NCBI RefSeq assembly: GCF_023502145.1
Contig: NZ_JAMFLI010000002.1
Location: 248,001-312,000, forward strand
Direction of reading: 5' to 3'
DNA from: Craterilacuibacter sp. RT1T
Lineage (GTDB): Bacteria; Pseudomonadota; Gammaproteobacteria; Burkholderiales; Chromobacteriaceae
DNA length: 64,000 bases
Within the stretch, counting starts at the first letter, position 1, and every line of letters starts with the position of its first letter. Position numbers and translations under genes: made by a program. A model generated the notes under the pieces. The model was given only the letters and a program-made list of their open reading frames with translations, was not told the origin of the DNA and ran no database searches. This document shows positions 1-9,263 of this stretch, one piece after another.

Positions 1-1221
1 AAAGTGGCTGGCGAACACTTTCACGAAAAAACCCTGCACCTGATTCAGGCTTTGCCGGATCTGCATCCGGCCACCACCGCGTTGGCGCTGTTGTCGCTGA
101 TGCTGGTGATCTTTACTCCCAAGATTCCGTACCTTAAGCGTTTGCCCGGCCCGCTGGTGGCCATGGTGGCCGCTACATTGATCCAGACGGTGTTTGTTTT
201 TGATGGCGTGGCGACCATAGGCAGCGCCTTTGGCGGCATTCCGCAAGGCTTGCCCGGCTTCTCCATTCCTGCGGTCACGCCGGCCTTGCTGGTCGAACTG
301 GTCGGGCCTGCCTTTACCATTGCCATGCTAGGCGCGATCGAGTCACTGCTGTCGGCCGTGGTGGCCGATGGCATGACCGGCACCAAACACAACTCCAATC
401 AGGAACTGGTGGGGCAGGGTCTGGCCAATATCGTGACGCCGCTATTCGGCGGTTTTGCCGCAACCGGTGCCATTGCGCGCACGGCGACCAATATCCGTAA
501 TGGCGGCACCAGTCCTCTGGCTGGCGTGGTGCACTGCCTGTTATTGCTGCTGATCGTGCTGTTTCTGGCGCCGGCGGCCGCCAATATTCCGTTGGCAGCC
601 TTGGCGGCCATCCTGTTTGTCGTCGCTTACAATATGAGCGAAATCCGCCACTTCAAACATATGCTGCGCCATGCGCCGCGTGCCGATGTGGCCATTTTGC
701 TGATTACCTTTGTATTAACCGTGTTTACCGATCTGGTGGTGGCGGTGAATATCGGCGTGATTCTGGCGACGCTGCACTTTTTGCGCCGCATGGCCGCTTC
801 GGTCGATGTGCATGAAGTCAAGGGCGAAGATCTGGCGATGGAGCTGAAGCATCACGGCATTGAGCGCTTGCCGGATGATGTGCTGGTGTACGAAGTGGAA
901 GGGCCGTTTTTCTATGGTGCGGTAGAGAATTTTGCCCGTGTGCTGGGCATTACCCACACCGAGCCGCGCGTGCTGATTCTGCGCCTGAAGCGTGTTCCGT
1001 TTATTGATGGCACCGGCTTGCGCTCGCTGGAAGAGGTTTGTCAGAGTCTGCAGGCGCGCGGGATACGGGTCATGTTGTGTGATGCCTGTCCGGATGTGCG
1101 CCATGCGCTGGTTAAGTCCGGCATCGCCCATATGCTGGGTCGTGGCGGCATTTACCGTAAGCTGATCCATGCGGTGCGCAGCTGCCTGTCGCCGACGGAT
1201 ACTACGGCACAGCCGTCTTAA
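1..1221 (+). CDS. SulP family anion transporter, C-terminal part (5' truncated by window edge)
   Basis: This is an inner-membrane SulP/SLC26-type transporter for sulfate, bicarbonate or dicarboxylates; the substrate cannot be told from sequence. About 406 residues are present, against roughly 500-600 for the family, and the frame is open to base 1, so the N-terminal membrane segments lie outside the window. Hydrophobic segments fill residues 25-260. A cytoplasmic STAS domain follows from about residue 285, with the typical FIDGTGLRSLEE segment near residue 335. The GTG at position 4 is an internal Val, not a start. A strong intrinsic terminator follows the stop codon, so the gene ends its transcription unit. 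Confidence 0.9.
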   Translation, partial: KVAGEHFHEKTLHLIQALPDLHPATTALALLSLMLVIFTPKIPYLKRLPGPLVAMVAATLIQTVFVFDGVATIGSAFGGIPQGLPGFSIPAVTPALLVELVGPAFTIAMLGAIESLLSAVVADGMTGTKHNSNQELVGQGLANIVTPLFGGFAATGAIARTATNIRNGGTSPLAGVVHCLLLLLIVLFLAPAAANIPLAALAAILFVVAYNMSEIRHFKHMLRHAPRADVAILLITFVLTVFTDLVVAVNIGVILATLHFLRRMAASVDVHEVKGEDLAMELKHHGIERLPDDVLVYEVEGPFFYGAVENFARVLGITHTEPRVLILRLKRVPFIDGTGLRSLEEVCQSLQARGIRVMLCDACPDVRHALVKSGIAHMLGRGGIYRKLIHAVRSCLSPTDTTAQPS

Positions 1222-1250
1222 GCCGCAGGTCACATGCCTGAAATCGATCA

Positions 1251-1282
1251 CCGCACGCAGTGTTGAGGCGTGCGGTTTTTTT
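1251..1282 (+). terminator. Intrinsic terminator of the SulP gene
   Basis: CCGCACGC (1251-1258) and GCGTGCGG (1268-1275) form a perfect 8-bp stem with a 9-nt loop, followed by seven T. Confidence 0.85.
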
Positions 1283-1349
1283 CGGCTACTTGCGCTCATG
1301 GCGGGTTTGTTTTTTGTATTTGTCCTACACCCTGTCTGCCCAATCTTTT

Positions 1350-1841
1350 ATGAGCGAATTCAAGCATTGCTTTGCCCCTGTGGTGAATGCCCAGACCCGT
1401 ATTTTGGTGCTGGGCTCTTTGCCGGGGGATGCTTCGCTGGCTGTTAGCCAGTATTATGCCCACCCGCGCAATGCCTTCTGGCCGATAGCGGCCGCCTTGA
1501 CCGGCAAGCCGCTGGATGCCTTGCCCTATGGCGAACGTCTGCAAGGCTTGCTGGCCTGCGGCATCGGTTTGTGGGATGTTGTAGGCAAGGCGCAGCGGCG
1601 TGGCAGCCTGGACACGGCGGTGCGGGATGTGCAGTGCAATGATCTGGCAAGCTTGCTGGTCTCGCTGCCTGCGCTGGAAGTGTTGGCATTTAATGGTGCG
1701 CTGGCGTACAAAACCGCGCAGCGGGCGCCGGCGGTGCATGTGCCGGCTTTGGCGCTGCCATCCACCAGTCCGGCTTATACCTTGCCTTTTGCCGACAAGC
1801 TGGCCGCGTGGCGGGTTTTGCTGCCCTATTTGGGCGTTTAA
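1350..1841 (+). CDS. DNA-deoxyinosine/uracil glycosylase (hypoxanthine-DNA glycosylase family)
   Basis: A 163-residue single-domain protein of the uracil-DNA glycosylase superfamily, closest in appearance to the family-6 hypoxanthine-DNA glycosylases that remove deaminated adenine. Visible motifs are LGSLPGDASL near residue 20, YYAHPRNAFW near 35 (the N of HPRNAFW is the expected water/base contact), GIGLWDVV near 72, and a C-terminal LPSTSPAYT loop. The reading frame is open upstream to 1260, but ATG 1350 places the conserved PVVNAQTRILVLGSLPG block at the usual distance from the N terminus. It follows the SulP terminator, so it must have its own promoter. Confidence 0.85.
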   Translation: MSEFKHCFAPVVNAQTRILVLGSLPGDASLAVSQYYAHPRNAFWPIAAALTGKPLDALPYGERLQGLLACGIGLWDVVGKAQRRGSLDTAVRDVQCNDLASLLVSLPALEVLAFNGALAYKTAQRAPAVHVPALALPSTSPAYTLPFADKLAAWRVLLPYLGV

Positions 1842-1865
1842 GGCCGGCGCGCGAGAGGGCGGGCA

Positions 1866-1892
1866 TGAAAAAAGGACTCCGCAGAGTCCTTT
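1866..1892 (-). terminator. Terminator shared by the glycosylase gene and sodB
   Basis: AAAGGACTC (1871-1879) and GAGTCCTTT (1884-1892) make a 9-bp stem with a CGCA loop. On the minus strand it is followed by a T-run (1866-1873 read in reverse), so it fits best as the sodB terminator. It may act in both directions. Confidence 0.8.
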
Positions 1893-1910
1893 GTTGAGCC
1901 AAGGCCGGAA

Positions 1911-2489
1911 TCAGGCGAAGTTCTTGGCCACGTAGTCCCAGTCCACCAGCTTCCAGAAGCCTTCCAGATAGTTCGGGCGGCTATTGCGGTAGTCGATGTA
2001 GTAGGCGTGTTCCCAAACGTCGCAAGTCAGCAGTGCTTTCTTGTCGGTCGTCAGCGGGGTGGCGGCGTTGCTGGTGGAAACCAGTTCGAGCGAGCCATCC
2101 GGGTTCTTGACCAGCCAAGCCCAGCCGGAGCCGAAGGTGCCGGCAGCGACGGCATTGAAAGCCTTCTTGAATTCGTCGAACGAGCCCCACTTGGCATTGA
2201 TGGCGTCAGCCAGTGCGCCTTCTGGTGCACCCTTGCCGTTCGGGGTCAGGCCGAACCAGTAGAAGGTGTGGTTCCAAACCTGGGCTGCGTTATTGAAGAT
2301 GCCGCCGCTGGACTTCTTGACGATTTCTTCCAGGCTTGCGTCTTCGAATTCGCCGCCCTTGATCAGGTTGTTCAGGTTGGTGATATAGGTCTGGTGATGC
2401 TTGCCGTAGTGGTATTCCAGCGTTTCCTTGGAAATGGTCGGAGCCAGGGCGTCCAGGGCGTACGGCAGTTCGGGCAGTTTGTGTTCCAT
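1911..2489 (-). CDS. sodB: Superoxide dismutase (Fe-type)
   Basis: Cytoplasmic iron superoxide dismutase, converting superoxide to oxygen and hydrogen peroxide. The 192-residue length is standard. The metal ligands are all visible: His27 (YHYGKHH), His74 (WNHTFYW), Asp156 and His160 (CDVWEHAYY). The [11 protein letters not shown] stretch fits the Fe-type rather than the Mn-type. On the minus strand an AAGGAG sequence precedes the ATG at a good distance. The gene is a single-gene unit, divergent from the flavoprotein gene and closed by the hairpin at 1866-1892. Confidence 0.97.
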   Translation of the reverse strand: MEHKLPELPYALDALAPTISKETLEYHYGKHHQTYITNLNNLIKGGEFEDASLEEIVKKSSGGIFNNAAQVWNHTFYWFGLTPNGKGAPEGALADAINAKWGSFDEFKKAFNAVAAGTFGSGWAWLVKNPDGSLELVSTSNAATPLTTDKKALLTCDVWEHAYYIDYRNSRPNYLEGFWKLVDWDYVAKNFA

Positions 2490-2605
2490 TTATGCTCTCC
2501 TTGTTGCTATTTAGACAGTAACATCACCTAATCATACACGGGCAGTTTACTGGATTTGGGCGTGTCCCGCCAATAGTTGACCAGATAAGTAAAGTAAAGG
2601 CTTGC

Positions 2606-3784
2606 ATGACGCATTTTGATGTAATTGTGATTGGTGCCGGTGCCGCCGGCCTGATGTGTGCGGCAACGGCCGGACAGCGCGGCCGCCGTGTTTTATTGCT
2701 GGACCATGCACAAAAACTGGCGGAGAAAATCCGCATCTCGGGTGGCGGGCGCTGTAATTTCACCAATAGCGGTGTGCGTTATGACTGCTATTTGTCGGAG
2801 AATCCGAATTTTTGCCGTTCGGCGCTGGCGCAATATACGGCGCAGGATTTTATCGATCTGCTGGCACGTTACAGCATCACCTGGCATGAGAAAAAGCTGG
2901 GCCAGTTGTTTTGCGACGAGTCCAGCGAACAGATTATTGCCATGCTGGACGCCGAGTGCGGCCTGGGCGGCGTAGAGCGGCGCATGGGAGTGACGATTGA
3001 CGAAGTGGCGCAGGGCCCGGCCGGAGGTTTTACCCTGCAAACGGCGGATGGCGTGTTTGCTTGCGACTCGCTGGTGGTGGCCACCGGTGGCCTGTCGATT
3101 CCGCAAATCGGTGCCAGTCCTTTTGGTTACCGTCTGGCCGAGCAGTTCGGGGTGGCGCTGACACCTTTGGCGCCGGCACTGGTGCCGCTGACCTTCCATG
3201 TGGATGATGCCGCGCGCTTTGCCGAGCTGGCTGGCGTCTCGCTGGAGGTGGAGGTCAAGGCCGGTAAGGGGCGTTTTCGCGAGAATGTGCTGTTTACCCA
3301 CAAAGGCGTATCCGGGCCGGCCATTTTGCAGGTGTCGTCCTATTGGGTGCCGGGCATGGACATCAGCATCGACTTGCTGCCGGGGCAGGATGCCGAAGAT
3401 TTGCTGCTTGCGCGCGCCCACAGCGAGCAGCGCGTGGCCAATGCGCTGGTCGAGTGGGGCTGGCCGCGCCGCTTTGCCGATGCCTGGCTGTTGGCGCAGG
3501 GCATGGATGTGCGCCTGCGTGAACTCTCGCCCAAGGCACGCAAGCAACTGGCCGAAGCGATACATCACTGGCGCCTTAAGCCCAATGGCACGCAAGGCTA
3601 CAAAAAAGCCGAGGTTACGCTGGGCGGCGTATCGACCCGCGCCTTGTCGTCCAAGACCATGCAGGCCAATGCCGTGCCTGGCCTTTACTTCATCGGCGAG
3701 GTGGTGGACGTGACCGGCTGGCTGGGCGGGTATAATTTCCAGTGGGCCTGGTCGTCCGGCTTTGTTGCCGGCAAAAACTGCTAG
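2606..3784 (+). CDS. NAD(P)/FAD-dependent oxidoreductase, HI0933/YhiN family
   Basis: A 392-residue flavoprotein of the HI0933-like (YhiN/BaiN) family. The N terminus is a Rossmann dinucleotide-binding motif (VIGAGAAGLMCA, residues 6-17), followed by the family signature RISGGGRCNFTN near residue 45. The C terminus ends with the second FAD contact, YFIGEVVDVTGWLGGYNFQ. The physiological substrate is not known for most of the family. The start ATG is preceded by AAAGTAAAGG. The gene ends just before dnaB with no obvious terminator, so the two may share a transcript. Confidence 0.9.
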   Translation: MTHFDVIVIGAGAAGLMCAATAGQRGRRVLLLDHAQKLAEKIRISGGGRCNFTNSGVRYDCYLSENPNFCRSALAQYTAQDFIDLLARYSITWHEKKLGQLFCDESSEQIIAMLDAECGLGGVERRMGVTIDEVAQGPAGGFTLQTADGVFACDSLVVATGGLSIPQIGASPFGYRLAEQFGVALTPLAPALVPLTFHVDDAARFAELAGVSLEVEVKAGKGRFRENVLFTHKGVSGPAILQVSSYWVPGMDISIDLLPGQDAEDLLLARAHSEQRVANALVEWGWPRRFADAWLLAQGMDVRLRELSPKARKQLAEAIHHWRLKPNGTQGYKKAEVTLGGVSTRALSSKTMQANAVPGLYFIGEVVDVTGWLGGYNFQWAWSSGFVAGKNC

Positions 3785-3842
3785 AATCCCGCTTTGTTAT
3801 TTCGCGGCCGGCTACTGCCGGCTGCACACTTCAAGTGTCCAC

Positions 3843-5249
3843 ATGACCGAATCCACCGAGAATTTTGACAGCGAGGCTGCTGCCGTACGCACGCCGCCGC
3901 AATCCGTCGAGGCCGAGCAATCGGTGTTAGGCGGCCTGTTGCTGGACAATAGTGCGTTTGACAAGATCGCCGATGTTGTCAGCGAGTCGGACTTCTATCG
4001 TCACGACCACAAGATTATTTTCAAACATATCCTGCGTCTGGTCGAAGTGGCACGCCCGGCCGACGTGGTGACTGTCTCCGAGAGCCTGGACAAGAATGCC
4101 GAGCTGGGCAATGTAGGCGGTCTGGCTTATCTCGCGCAGTTGGCGCAGAACACGCCATCGGCGGCCAATATCCGCCGCTATGCCGAAATCGTGCGCGAGC
4201 GCTCGGTGATGCGCCAACTGGCCATTATCGGCGCCGAAATTACCGAGTCGGCGTATAGCCCGCAGGGGCGGGATGCCTCGCAACTGCTGGACGAGGCCGA
4301 GGGCAAGGTGTTCAAGATTGCCGAGTCGACGGCCAAGGGCAAAAAAGGCTTTCTGGAAATGCCCGGCCTATTGAAAGAGGTGGTCGAGCGCATCGACATG
4401 TTGTACAGCCGCGATAACCCGGATGAGGTGACCGGTGTGCCAACCGGCTTTACCGATCTGGATGCCAAAACCTCCGGCTTGCAACCGGGGGATCTGGTGA
4501 TCGTGGCCGGCCGTCCATCCATGGGTAAGACCGCGTTTTCGATGAATATTGCCGAGCATGTAGCGGTCGAGCACCATCTGCCGGTGGCGGTGTTTTCCAT
4601 GGAAATGGGCGGCACCCAGCTGGTGATGCGTATGCTGGGCTCGGTCGGGCGGCTGGACCAGCATGTGCTGCGTACCGGCAAGCTGCAGGACGAGGACTGG
4701 AGCAAGCTGACCTTCGCCATCGGCAAGCTGTCGGATGCGCCGATGTATATCGACGAGACGCCGGCCTTGACCGCGCTGGAAGTGCGCGCGCGCGCGCGCC
4801 GTCTGGCGCGCCAGCATGGCGGCAAGCTGGGCCTGATCGTGATCGACTATTTACAGTTGATGTCGGGCTCGGGTCGCGGCGACAACCGGACTGCCGAACT
4901 GGGCGAGATTTCGCGCGGCATCAAGGGGCTGGCGCGTGAGCTGGAGGTGCCGATTATCGCGCTGTCGCAGTTGTCGCGTGCCGTCGAGCAACGCCCGAAC
5001 AAGCGCCCGATGATGTCCGACCTGCGCGAATCCGGTGCCATCGAGCAGGACGCCGATATCATCCTGTTTATGTACCGCGACGAGTACTACAACCCGGATT
5101 CGCCGGACAAGGGGCTGGCCGAAGCCATTATCGCCAAACACCGTAACGGCCCGACCGGCACGGTGCGGCTGGCCTTTGTCGGCCATTACGCCAAGTTCGA
5201 GAATGCCGCCCTGCACGGTGCCAGTGGCTGGGCCGACAGCGACGGTTAA
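3843..5249 (+). CDS. dnaB: Replicative DNA helicase
   Basis: Hexameric 5'-3' helicase of the replication fork. The 468 residues fit the family, with no intein. The N-terminal DnaB domain (PQSVEAEQSVLGGLLLD at residues 19-35) is followed by the RecA-like motor, with Walker A GRPSMGKTAFS near residue 222 and Walker B LIVIDYLQLMSG near 333. The C-terminal DNA-binding segments include the MSDLRESGAIEQDADII motif. ATG 3843 is chosen because the open frame upstream overlaps the preceding gene and shows no homologous residues. An uninterrupted (GC)n tract lies in the RARARRLARQ coding segment near 4786-4798. Confidence 0.97.
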   Translation: MTESTENFDSEAAAVRTPPQSVEAEQSVLGGLLLDNSAFDKIADVVSESDFYRHDHKIIFKHILRLVEVARPADVVTVSESLDKNAELGNVGGLAYLAQLAQNTPSAANIRRYAEIVRERSVMRQLAIIGAEITESAYSPQGRDASQLLDEAEGKVFKIAESTAKGKKGFLEMPGLLKEVVERIDMLYSRDNPDEVTGVPTGFTDLDAKTSGLQPGDLVIVAGRPSMGKTAFSMNIAEHVAVEHHLPVAVFSMEMGGTQLVMRMLGSVGRLDQHVLRTGKLQDEDWSKLTFAIGKLSDAPMYIDETPALTALEVRARARRLARQHGGKLGLIVIDYLQLMSGSGRGDNRTAELGEISRGIKGLARELEVPIIALSQLSRAVEQRPNKRPMMSDLRESGAIEQDADIILFMYRDEYYNPDSPDKGLAEAIIAKHRNGPTGTVRLAFVGHYAKFENAALHGASGWADSDG

Positions 5250-5266
5250 ACCTGAGAGAAAGCCGT

Positions 5267-5575
5267 ATGAGTTTTTACGACAAGCATGTGTTCATCTGTT
5301 GCAACCAGCGCGCCGCCGGCGACGATTGCTGCAACAATCACGGCGCCAGCGAGCTGCTTGGCTATATGAAGGACAAGGTCAAGGCGCTGGGTCTGGCTGG
5401 CGAAGGGCAGATCCGCGTCAATAAGGCCGGCTGCCTCGGTCGTTGTGATGCCGGTCCGGTGATGGTGGTCTACCCCGAGGAAACCTGGTACACCTTTATC
5501 GATCAGGAAGACATCGACGAAATCGTGGCCGAACATATGGTGGCCGGCCGGGTCGTGCAAAGGCTGAAGATCTGA
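5267..5575 (+). CDS. Thioredoxin-like [2Fe-2S] ferredoxin
   Basis: A 102-residue protein of the thioredoxin-fold [2Fe-2S] ferredoxin family, the same fold as the NuoE C-terminal domain. Likely cluster ligands are in the Cys11/Cys12 and Cys21/Cys22 group near the N terminus and Cys56 and Cys60 in AGCLGRCDAGP. GAGAGAAAG precedes the ATG. Its TGA overlaps the ATG of the next gene, so it is translationally coupled to the alpha/beta hydrolase. The electron partner is not evident from context. Confidence 0.9.
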   Translation: MSFYDKHVFICCNQRAAGDDCCNNHGASELLGYMKDKVKALGLAGEGQIRVNKAGCLGRCDAGPVMVVYPEETWYTFIDQEDIDEIVAEHMVAGRVVQRLKI

Positions 5576-6183
5576 TGCTCAAGGCGCTGAATAAGCTGGT
5601 GGTAGCCGGCCCGGCCGGTGCTCTGGATACGCTGTATGTGCCTGCCGTCGGGGCGGTGCAGGGCGTGGCCGTTATCTGCCATCCTAATCCGCTGCAAGGC
5701 GGGACACATGGCAATAAGGTGGTGCAAACCGCGGCACGCGCCCTGTCGCAGATGGGCTATGCCTGCTATCTGCCCAATTTGCGCGGTGTGGGCGACAGTG
5801 CGGGTCAGCATGATTATGGTGTGGGTGAAGTCGACGATGTCATCGCCGTGGCCGGGCATGCGCGCGCCGAACATGGAGATGTGCCCTTGGTGCTGGCCGG
5901 TTTTTCCTTTGGTGGTTTTGTGGCCGCCAGAACGCACGCGCGCATCGAGGCTGACAAGCTGCTGTTGATGGGGGTCGCGGTGGGTAAATACCCGATTGAA
6001 ACGCCGGCGGTGCCCGCGGATGCACTGGTGATACACGGGGAAGAGGACGAAGTGATTCCGCTTTCCGATGTCTTTAACTGGGCGCGTCCGCAAGCCTTGC
6101 CGGTTGTGGTGTTGCCCGGCGCCGGCCATTTCTTTCATGGGCGGCTGATTCAGCTGGCGGCACTGATCAAGCGCTGCTGGTAA
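5575..6183 (+). CDS. Alpha/beta hydrolase
   Basis: A 202-residue alpha/beta-hydrolase of the CPxx/YfhR-like small dienelactone-type group. The nucleophile elbow is GFSFGG (Ser near residue 113), the acidic residue is probably in HGEEDEVIP, and the catalytic His is in GAGHFFHG near residue 183. HPNPLQGGTHGNKVV near residue 36 supplies the oxyanion region typical of this group. The start overlaps the ferredoxin stop (TGATG), and a strong terminator follows. The substrate is unknown. Confidence 0.88.
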   Translation: MLKALNKLVVAGPAGALDTLYVPAVGAVQGVAVICHPNPLQGGTHGNKVVQTAARALSQMGYACYLPNLRGVGDSAGQHDYGVGEVDDVIAVAGHARAEHGDVPLVLAGFSFGGFVAARTHARIEADKLLLMGVAVGKYPIETPAVPADALVIHGEEDEVIPLSDVFNWARPQALPVVVLPGAGHFFHGRLIQLAALIKRCW

Positions 6184-6207
6184 AAAGTTGCTTCTGCATT
6201 GCTATCC

Positions 6208-6250
6208 AACCGGCCTGCAAGCCTGATCTTGCCGGCCGGTTTTCTTTTTT
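6208..6250 (+). terminator. Terminator after the alpha/beta hydrolase gene
   Basis: An inverted repeat at 6208-6221 and 6228-6241 (AACCGGCC and GGCCGGTT at the base, GCAAG/CTTGC at the top) is followed by TTTCTTTTTT. Confidence 0.85.
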
Positions 6251-6454
6251 AGCTACACCGGCCATAAGCTGTTTTAGCGCCTGCCTTTGGGCCATGTGCG
6301 CCTGCCGCAACTGCATGTTGCGGGCACTTCTTTGTGCCTGTCCTTGCTCGTTGTCACTCTCTACTTTTGACCTGATCGCGCCTTCACCATCTCGTGTATC
6401 CAGACTTGATGGAAGTATCTGATTGATATTTTTTTGTGATTTCATTTATCCAAA

Positions 6455-6483
6455 TTGACATGGTCTGATCCGTTTCCTAGAAC
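6455..6483 (+). promoter_or_regulatory. Candidate promoter of the exopolysaccharide cluster
   Basis: A perfect -35 TTGACA (6455-6460) is separated by 17 bp from TAGAAC (6478-6483), about 43 bp upstream of the first eps gene. Within the gene-free stretch 6184-6525 the only other structure is an imperfect hairpin, CCGCAAC (6305-6311) and GTTGCGG (6317-6323), with no T-run. Confidence 0.5.
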
Positions 6484-6525
6484 GGGGAGGGTGAAGTCTG
6501 GCATGTCGCCGGCAGTGGATGGTTG

Positions 6526-7947
6526 ATGCCCATGGACAATAATATAAAAGCTTTGAGCAAGCTGATGTTGCAACCCGATAGCCATAAACTTGGCCAGCCT
6601 GCGACCAACCCGATTATCGTCACCATTTCCTCGTTGATAGATCCTGCTGTATTCACTGTGATGACACTCGTCATCCCTTTTGCGTTGCAAGGTCGTGTTG
6701 CGCCGCCCTATTTATTATGCGCCGTGGCCGTATTTTTATTGACGTTTCCCGGTAAGGCCCGGCTTGAGTCTGGTTTCGGGGGGGTGGTTTTTGGCGTAAC
6801 CAAAACCTGGCTGCTGGTGTGTGTCGTTTTGCTGGGTGTTTCCTATCTGGTGCATGCCGGTTATTTATTTAATGAGCGCATGTTGAGCCTGTGGTTGTGG
6901 TTGCCATTGGTTAGTGCACTTTTTGCTCACGCTTTGTTTCGCTTTATTGTGCCGCGATTCTTGTTGCAGCAAAAGAAAGCCGTTTGTGTTGGCATGACAT
7001 CGCATGGTTTGATTATGGCGCACCGTGTGCGGCATGCCCATCTGTCTGATATTAAAATACTTGGCTTTTTTGATGACAGAGCCGGTGAGCGTGTTTCAAA
7101 TGAAGAGTTTTCCTTGCTTGGTAAAGTTGATGCTTTAGCTGACTATATTAAGCATCATAAAATTGATGTGATTTATGTCACGTTGGCGATGACTAGCCAG
7201 CCGCGTATTTTGCAGATGCTGGACGAACTGCGCGATACCACGGTTTCCATCTACTTTGTGCCGGATGTGTTTGTGACCGACCTGATACAAGGCCGGGTAG
7301 ATAGTCTATGCAATATGCCTGTCATTGCAGTATGTGATTCACCATTTAGTGGCAGTCATTCTTTTATTAAGCGGGGTAGCGATATAATATTGTCTATTCT
7401 GATCATGATATTGATCAGCCCGATTATGCTAATGGTAGCCATTGGTGTAAAACTGAGCTCGCCTGGTCCTATTGTATTTGTTCAGCGTCGTTATGGTTTG
7501 AATGGCGAAGAGATATATATTTATAAATTTCGTTCAATGACAGTGTGCGAGGATGGTGGTGTGGTGAATCAAGCCAAAAAGAACGATAGTCGAATTACAA
7601 AATTTGGTGCTTTTATTCGTAAGTCGTCTCTGGATGAGTTGCCACAGTTTATCAACGTTTTACAAGGTCGTATGAGTATTGTCGGGCCGCGTCCGCATGC
7701 GGTTGCGCATAATGAGCAGTACCGCAAGCTAATTAAAGGTTACATGGTGCGGCATAAGGTGAAACCGGGGATTACCGGTTTGGCGCAGGTGTCAGGTTGC
7801 CGTGGTGAAACAGAAACAGTGGACAAAATGCGCCAGCGTATTGAGTACGATATTGAATATCTGCGTCGATGGTCGTTAGGACTAGACCTGCAGATTATTT
7901 TTCGTACGGTGATGACCGTATTGAAAGGTGATAAGCAAGCGTATTGA
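6526..7947 (+). CDS. Undecaprenyl-phosphate hexose-1-phosphate transferase (WcaJ type)
   Basis: Initiating enzyme of exopolysaccharide synthesis, transferring glucose-1-phosphate or another hexose-1-phosphate to undecaprenyl phosphate at the inner membrane. Of about 473 residues, the first half holds four or five membrane segments and a Rossmann-like CoA-binding-type domain (AVCVGMTSHGL near residue 151). The C-terminal bacterial sugar transferase domain starts near residue 280 with KRGSDII and contains KFRSM, SSLDELPQFINVL and SIVGPRP, ending in KPGITGLAQVSG and a polybasic stretch. The start is uncertain: TTG 6523, ATG 6526 and ATG 6532 are in frame and none has a strong ribosome-binding site. 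This is the first gene of the eps cluster. Confidence 0.92.
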   Translation: MPMDNNIKALSKLMLQPDSHKLGQPATNPIIVTISSLIDPAVFTVMTLVIPFALQGRVAPPYLLCAVAVFLLTFPGKARLESGFGGVVFGVTKTWLLVCVVLLGVSYLVHAGYLFNERMLSLWLWLPLVSALFAHALFRFIVPRFLLQQKKAVCVGMTSHGLIMAHRVRHAHLSDIKILGFFDDRAGERVSNEEFSLLGKVDALADYIKHHKIDVIYVTLAMTSQPRILQMLDELRDTTVSIYFVPDVFVTDLIQGRVDSLCNMPVIAVCDSPFSGSHSFIKRGSDIILSILIMILISPIMLMVAIGVKLSSPGPIVFVQRRYGLNGEEIYIYKFRSMTVCEDGGVVNQAKKNDSRITKFGAFIRKSSLDELPQFINVLQGRMSIVGPRPHAVAHNEQYRKLIKGYMVRHKVKPGITGLAQVSGCRGETETVDKMRQRIEYDIEYLRRWSLGLDLQIIFRTVMTVLKGDKQAY

Positions 7948-8027
7948 GATGGTTTTGATTTGGGAAAGCAGCTTGGTCTGTCTTGCCTGGTGTGGAGTGT
8001 CACGGATAGAAATAATGGAGAGATGCT

Positions 8028-9263
8028 ATGCATACAAATTGTCGTTTTTGTGGCCACTCTGCACACCATGTGCTGGCGGATTTAGGCATGCAGCCCTTAT
8101 CCAATGCTCTGCGCAAGGAAGAGCAAGCCAATGATATGGAGCGTTACTACCCCTTGGGTGCTTTGGTTTGTGAGAATTGCCTGCTGGTTCAAGCGCCAGG
8201 CAGCGAGGAAGCCAGCGAAATTTTTTCTGAACACTATCCGTATTTTTCATCCTGCTCCGATACTTGGCTTGCCCATGCCAAGGCGTATAGCACGGCCATG
8301 ACCGAGCGCTTTGGTCTGAATCAAGACAGTCTGGTGGTCGAGATTGCCTGCAATGACGGCTATTTGCTGCGCTGGTTCCAAGAGGCCGGTATTCCGGTTT
8401 TCGGTGTGGAGCCCACGGCGGATACGGCAAATGTGGCCAAGGCGCTGGGTATTCCGGTTGAGACCGAGTTTTTTGGCCGCGACTATGCCGCTAGTCTGGT
8501 TGCGCGTGGTTTGTCTGCCGATTTGATGCCGGCCAATAATGTGGTCGCCCATGTGCCGGATATCAATGATTTTGTCGGCGGTTTTGCCGTGCTGCTCAAG
8601 CCGGCAGGGGTGGCGACCTTCGAGTTTCACCATGCCCTGCATCTGCTGGACAATCTGCAGTTCGATACGATTTATCACGAACATTTTTATTACCACTCGT
8701 TAACGACCTTCAAGAAAATACTCGAGCACAACGGGCTGGCACTGTTTGATGTGGAAGAACTGCCGACCCATGGTGGTTCGCTACGCGTATTTGCCCAGCG
8801 TGCCGATACTTGCGCCCATCCGGTCAGTGAGCGCGTACAGCGCCTGCTGGATGCCGAGCATGCCGCAGGGCTGGATCAGCTATCGACCTATATGGGCTTT
8901 AATAGCCGGGTTGTCGCGCGCAAGCAGGAAATCCTGCAGTTTTTGATTGATGCCAAGCGTGAAGGCAAGGTGATGTGTGCCGTGGGGGCGCCGGCCAAGG
9001 GGAATACCTTGCTCAATTATCTGGGGGTACGCAGCGATTTTATCCGCTACACCGTCGATCACACCCCGGCCAAACAGGGAATGTATTTGCCTGGCTCGCA
9101 TTTGCCGGTCAAGGCACCGGAGCAGATCTTTATCGACAAGCCGGATTATCTGGTCATCTTGCCGTGGAACTGGAGCGAGGAGCTGATGCAGAAGTTTGCC
9201 GGTATTCGCGAGTGGGGTGGCAAGTTTGTCGTGTTCTGCCCCGAAGTCAAAGTGCTGGATTAA
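8028..9263 (+). CDS. NDP-sugar C-methyltransferase-like protein (zinc + SAM domains)
   Basis: A 411-residue protein with the architecture of TylC3-type NDP-hexose C-methyltransferases. An N-terminal zinc site (Cys5, Cys8, Cys49, Cys52) is followed by a SAM-dependent methyltransferase core (VVEIACNDGYLL near residue 103, GVEPT near 126), the active-site segment YHEHFYYHS near 222, GGSLRVF near 248, and a C-terminal Methyltransf_14-like domain with GAPAKGNTLLNYLG. The family adds a methyl branch to a ketosugar, so the polymer may contain a C-methylated deoxysugar (inference). GGAGAG precedes the ATG. Confidence 0.88.
   Translation: MHTNCRFCGHSAHHVLADLGMQPLSNALRKEEQANDMERYYPLGALVCENCLLVQAPGSEEASEIFSEHYPYFSSCSDTWLAHAKAYSTAMTERFGLNQDSLVVEIACNDGYLLRWFQEAGIPVFGVEPTADTANVAKALGIPVETEFFGRDYAASLVARGLSADLMPANNVVAHVPDINDFVGGFAVLLKPAGVATFEFHHALHLLDNLQFDTIYHEHFYYHSLTTFKKILEHNGLALFDVEELPTHGGSLRVFAQRADTCAHPVSERVQRLLDAEHAAGLDQLSTYMGFNSRVVARKQEILQFLIDAKREGKVMCAVGAPAKGNTLLNYLGVRSDFIRYTVDHTPAKQGMYLPGSHLPVKAPEQIFIDKPDYLVILPWNWSEELMQKFAGIREWGGKFVVFCPEVKVLD

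Noticed and set aside
1260-1349. Longer N terminus for the DNA glycosylase
   Set aside because: The extra 30 residues are encoded partly by the preceding terminator hairpin and do not look like family sequence.
4786-4798. (GC)n tract in dnaB as a phase-variable repeat
   Set aside because: It encodes conserved Arg-Ala-Arg-Ala residues in a conserved helix; a length change would break dnaB, so slippage control is unlikely.
6167-6445. 92-codon minus-strand frame
   Set aside because: It overlaps the terminator of the alpha/beta hydrolase gene, starts in AT-rich promoter DNA and has low-complexity Gln/Ala/Arg composition.
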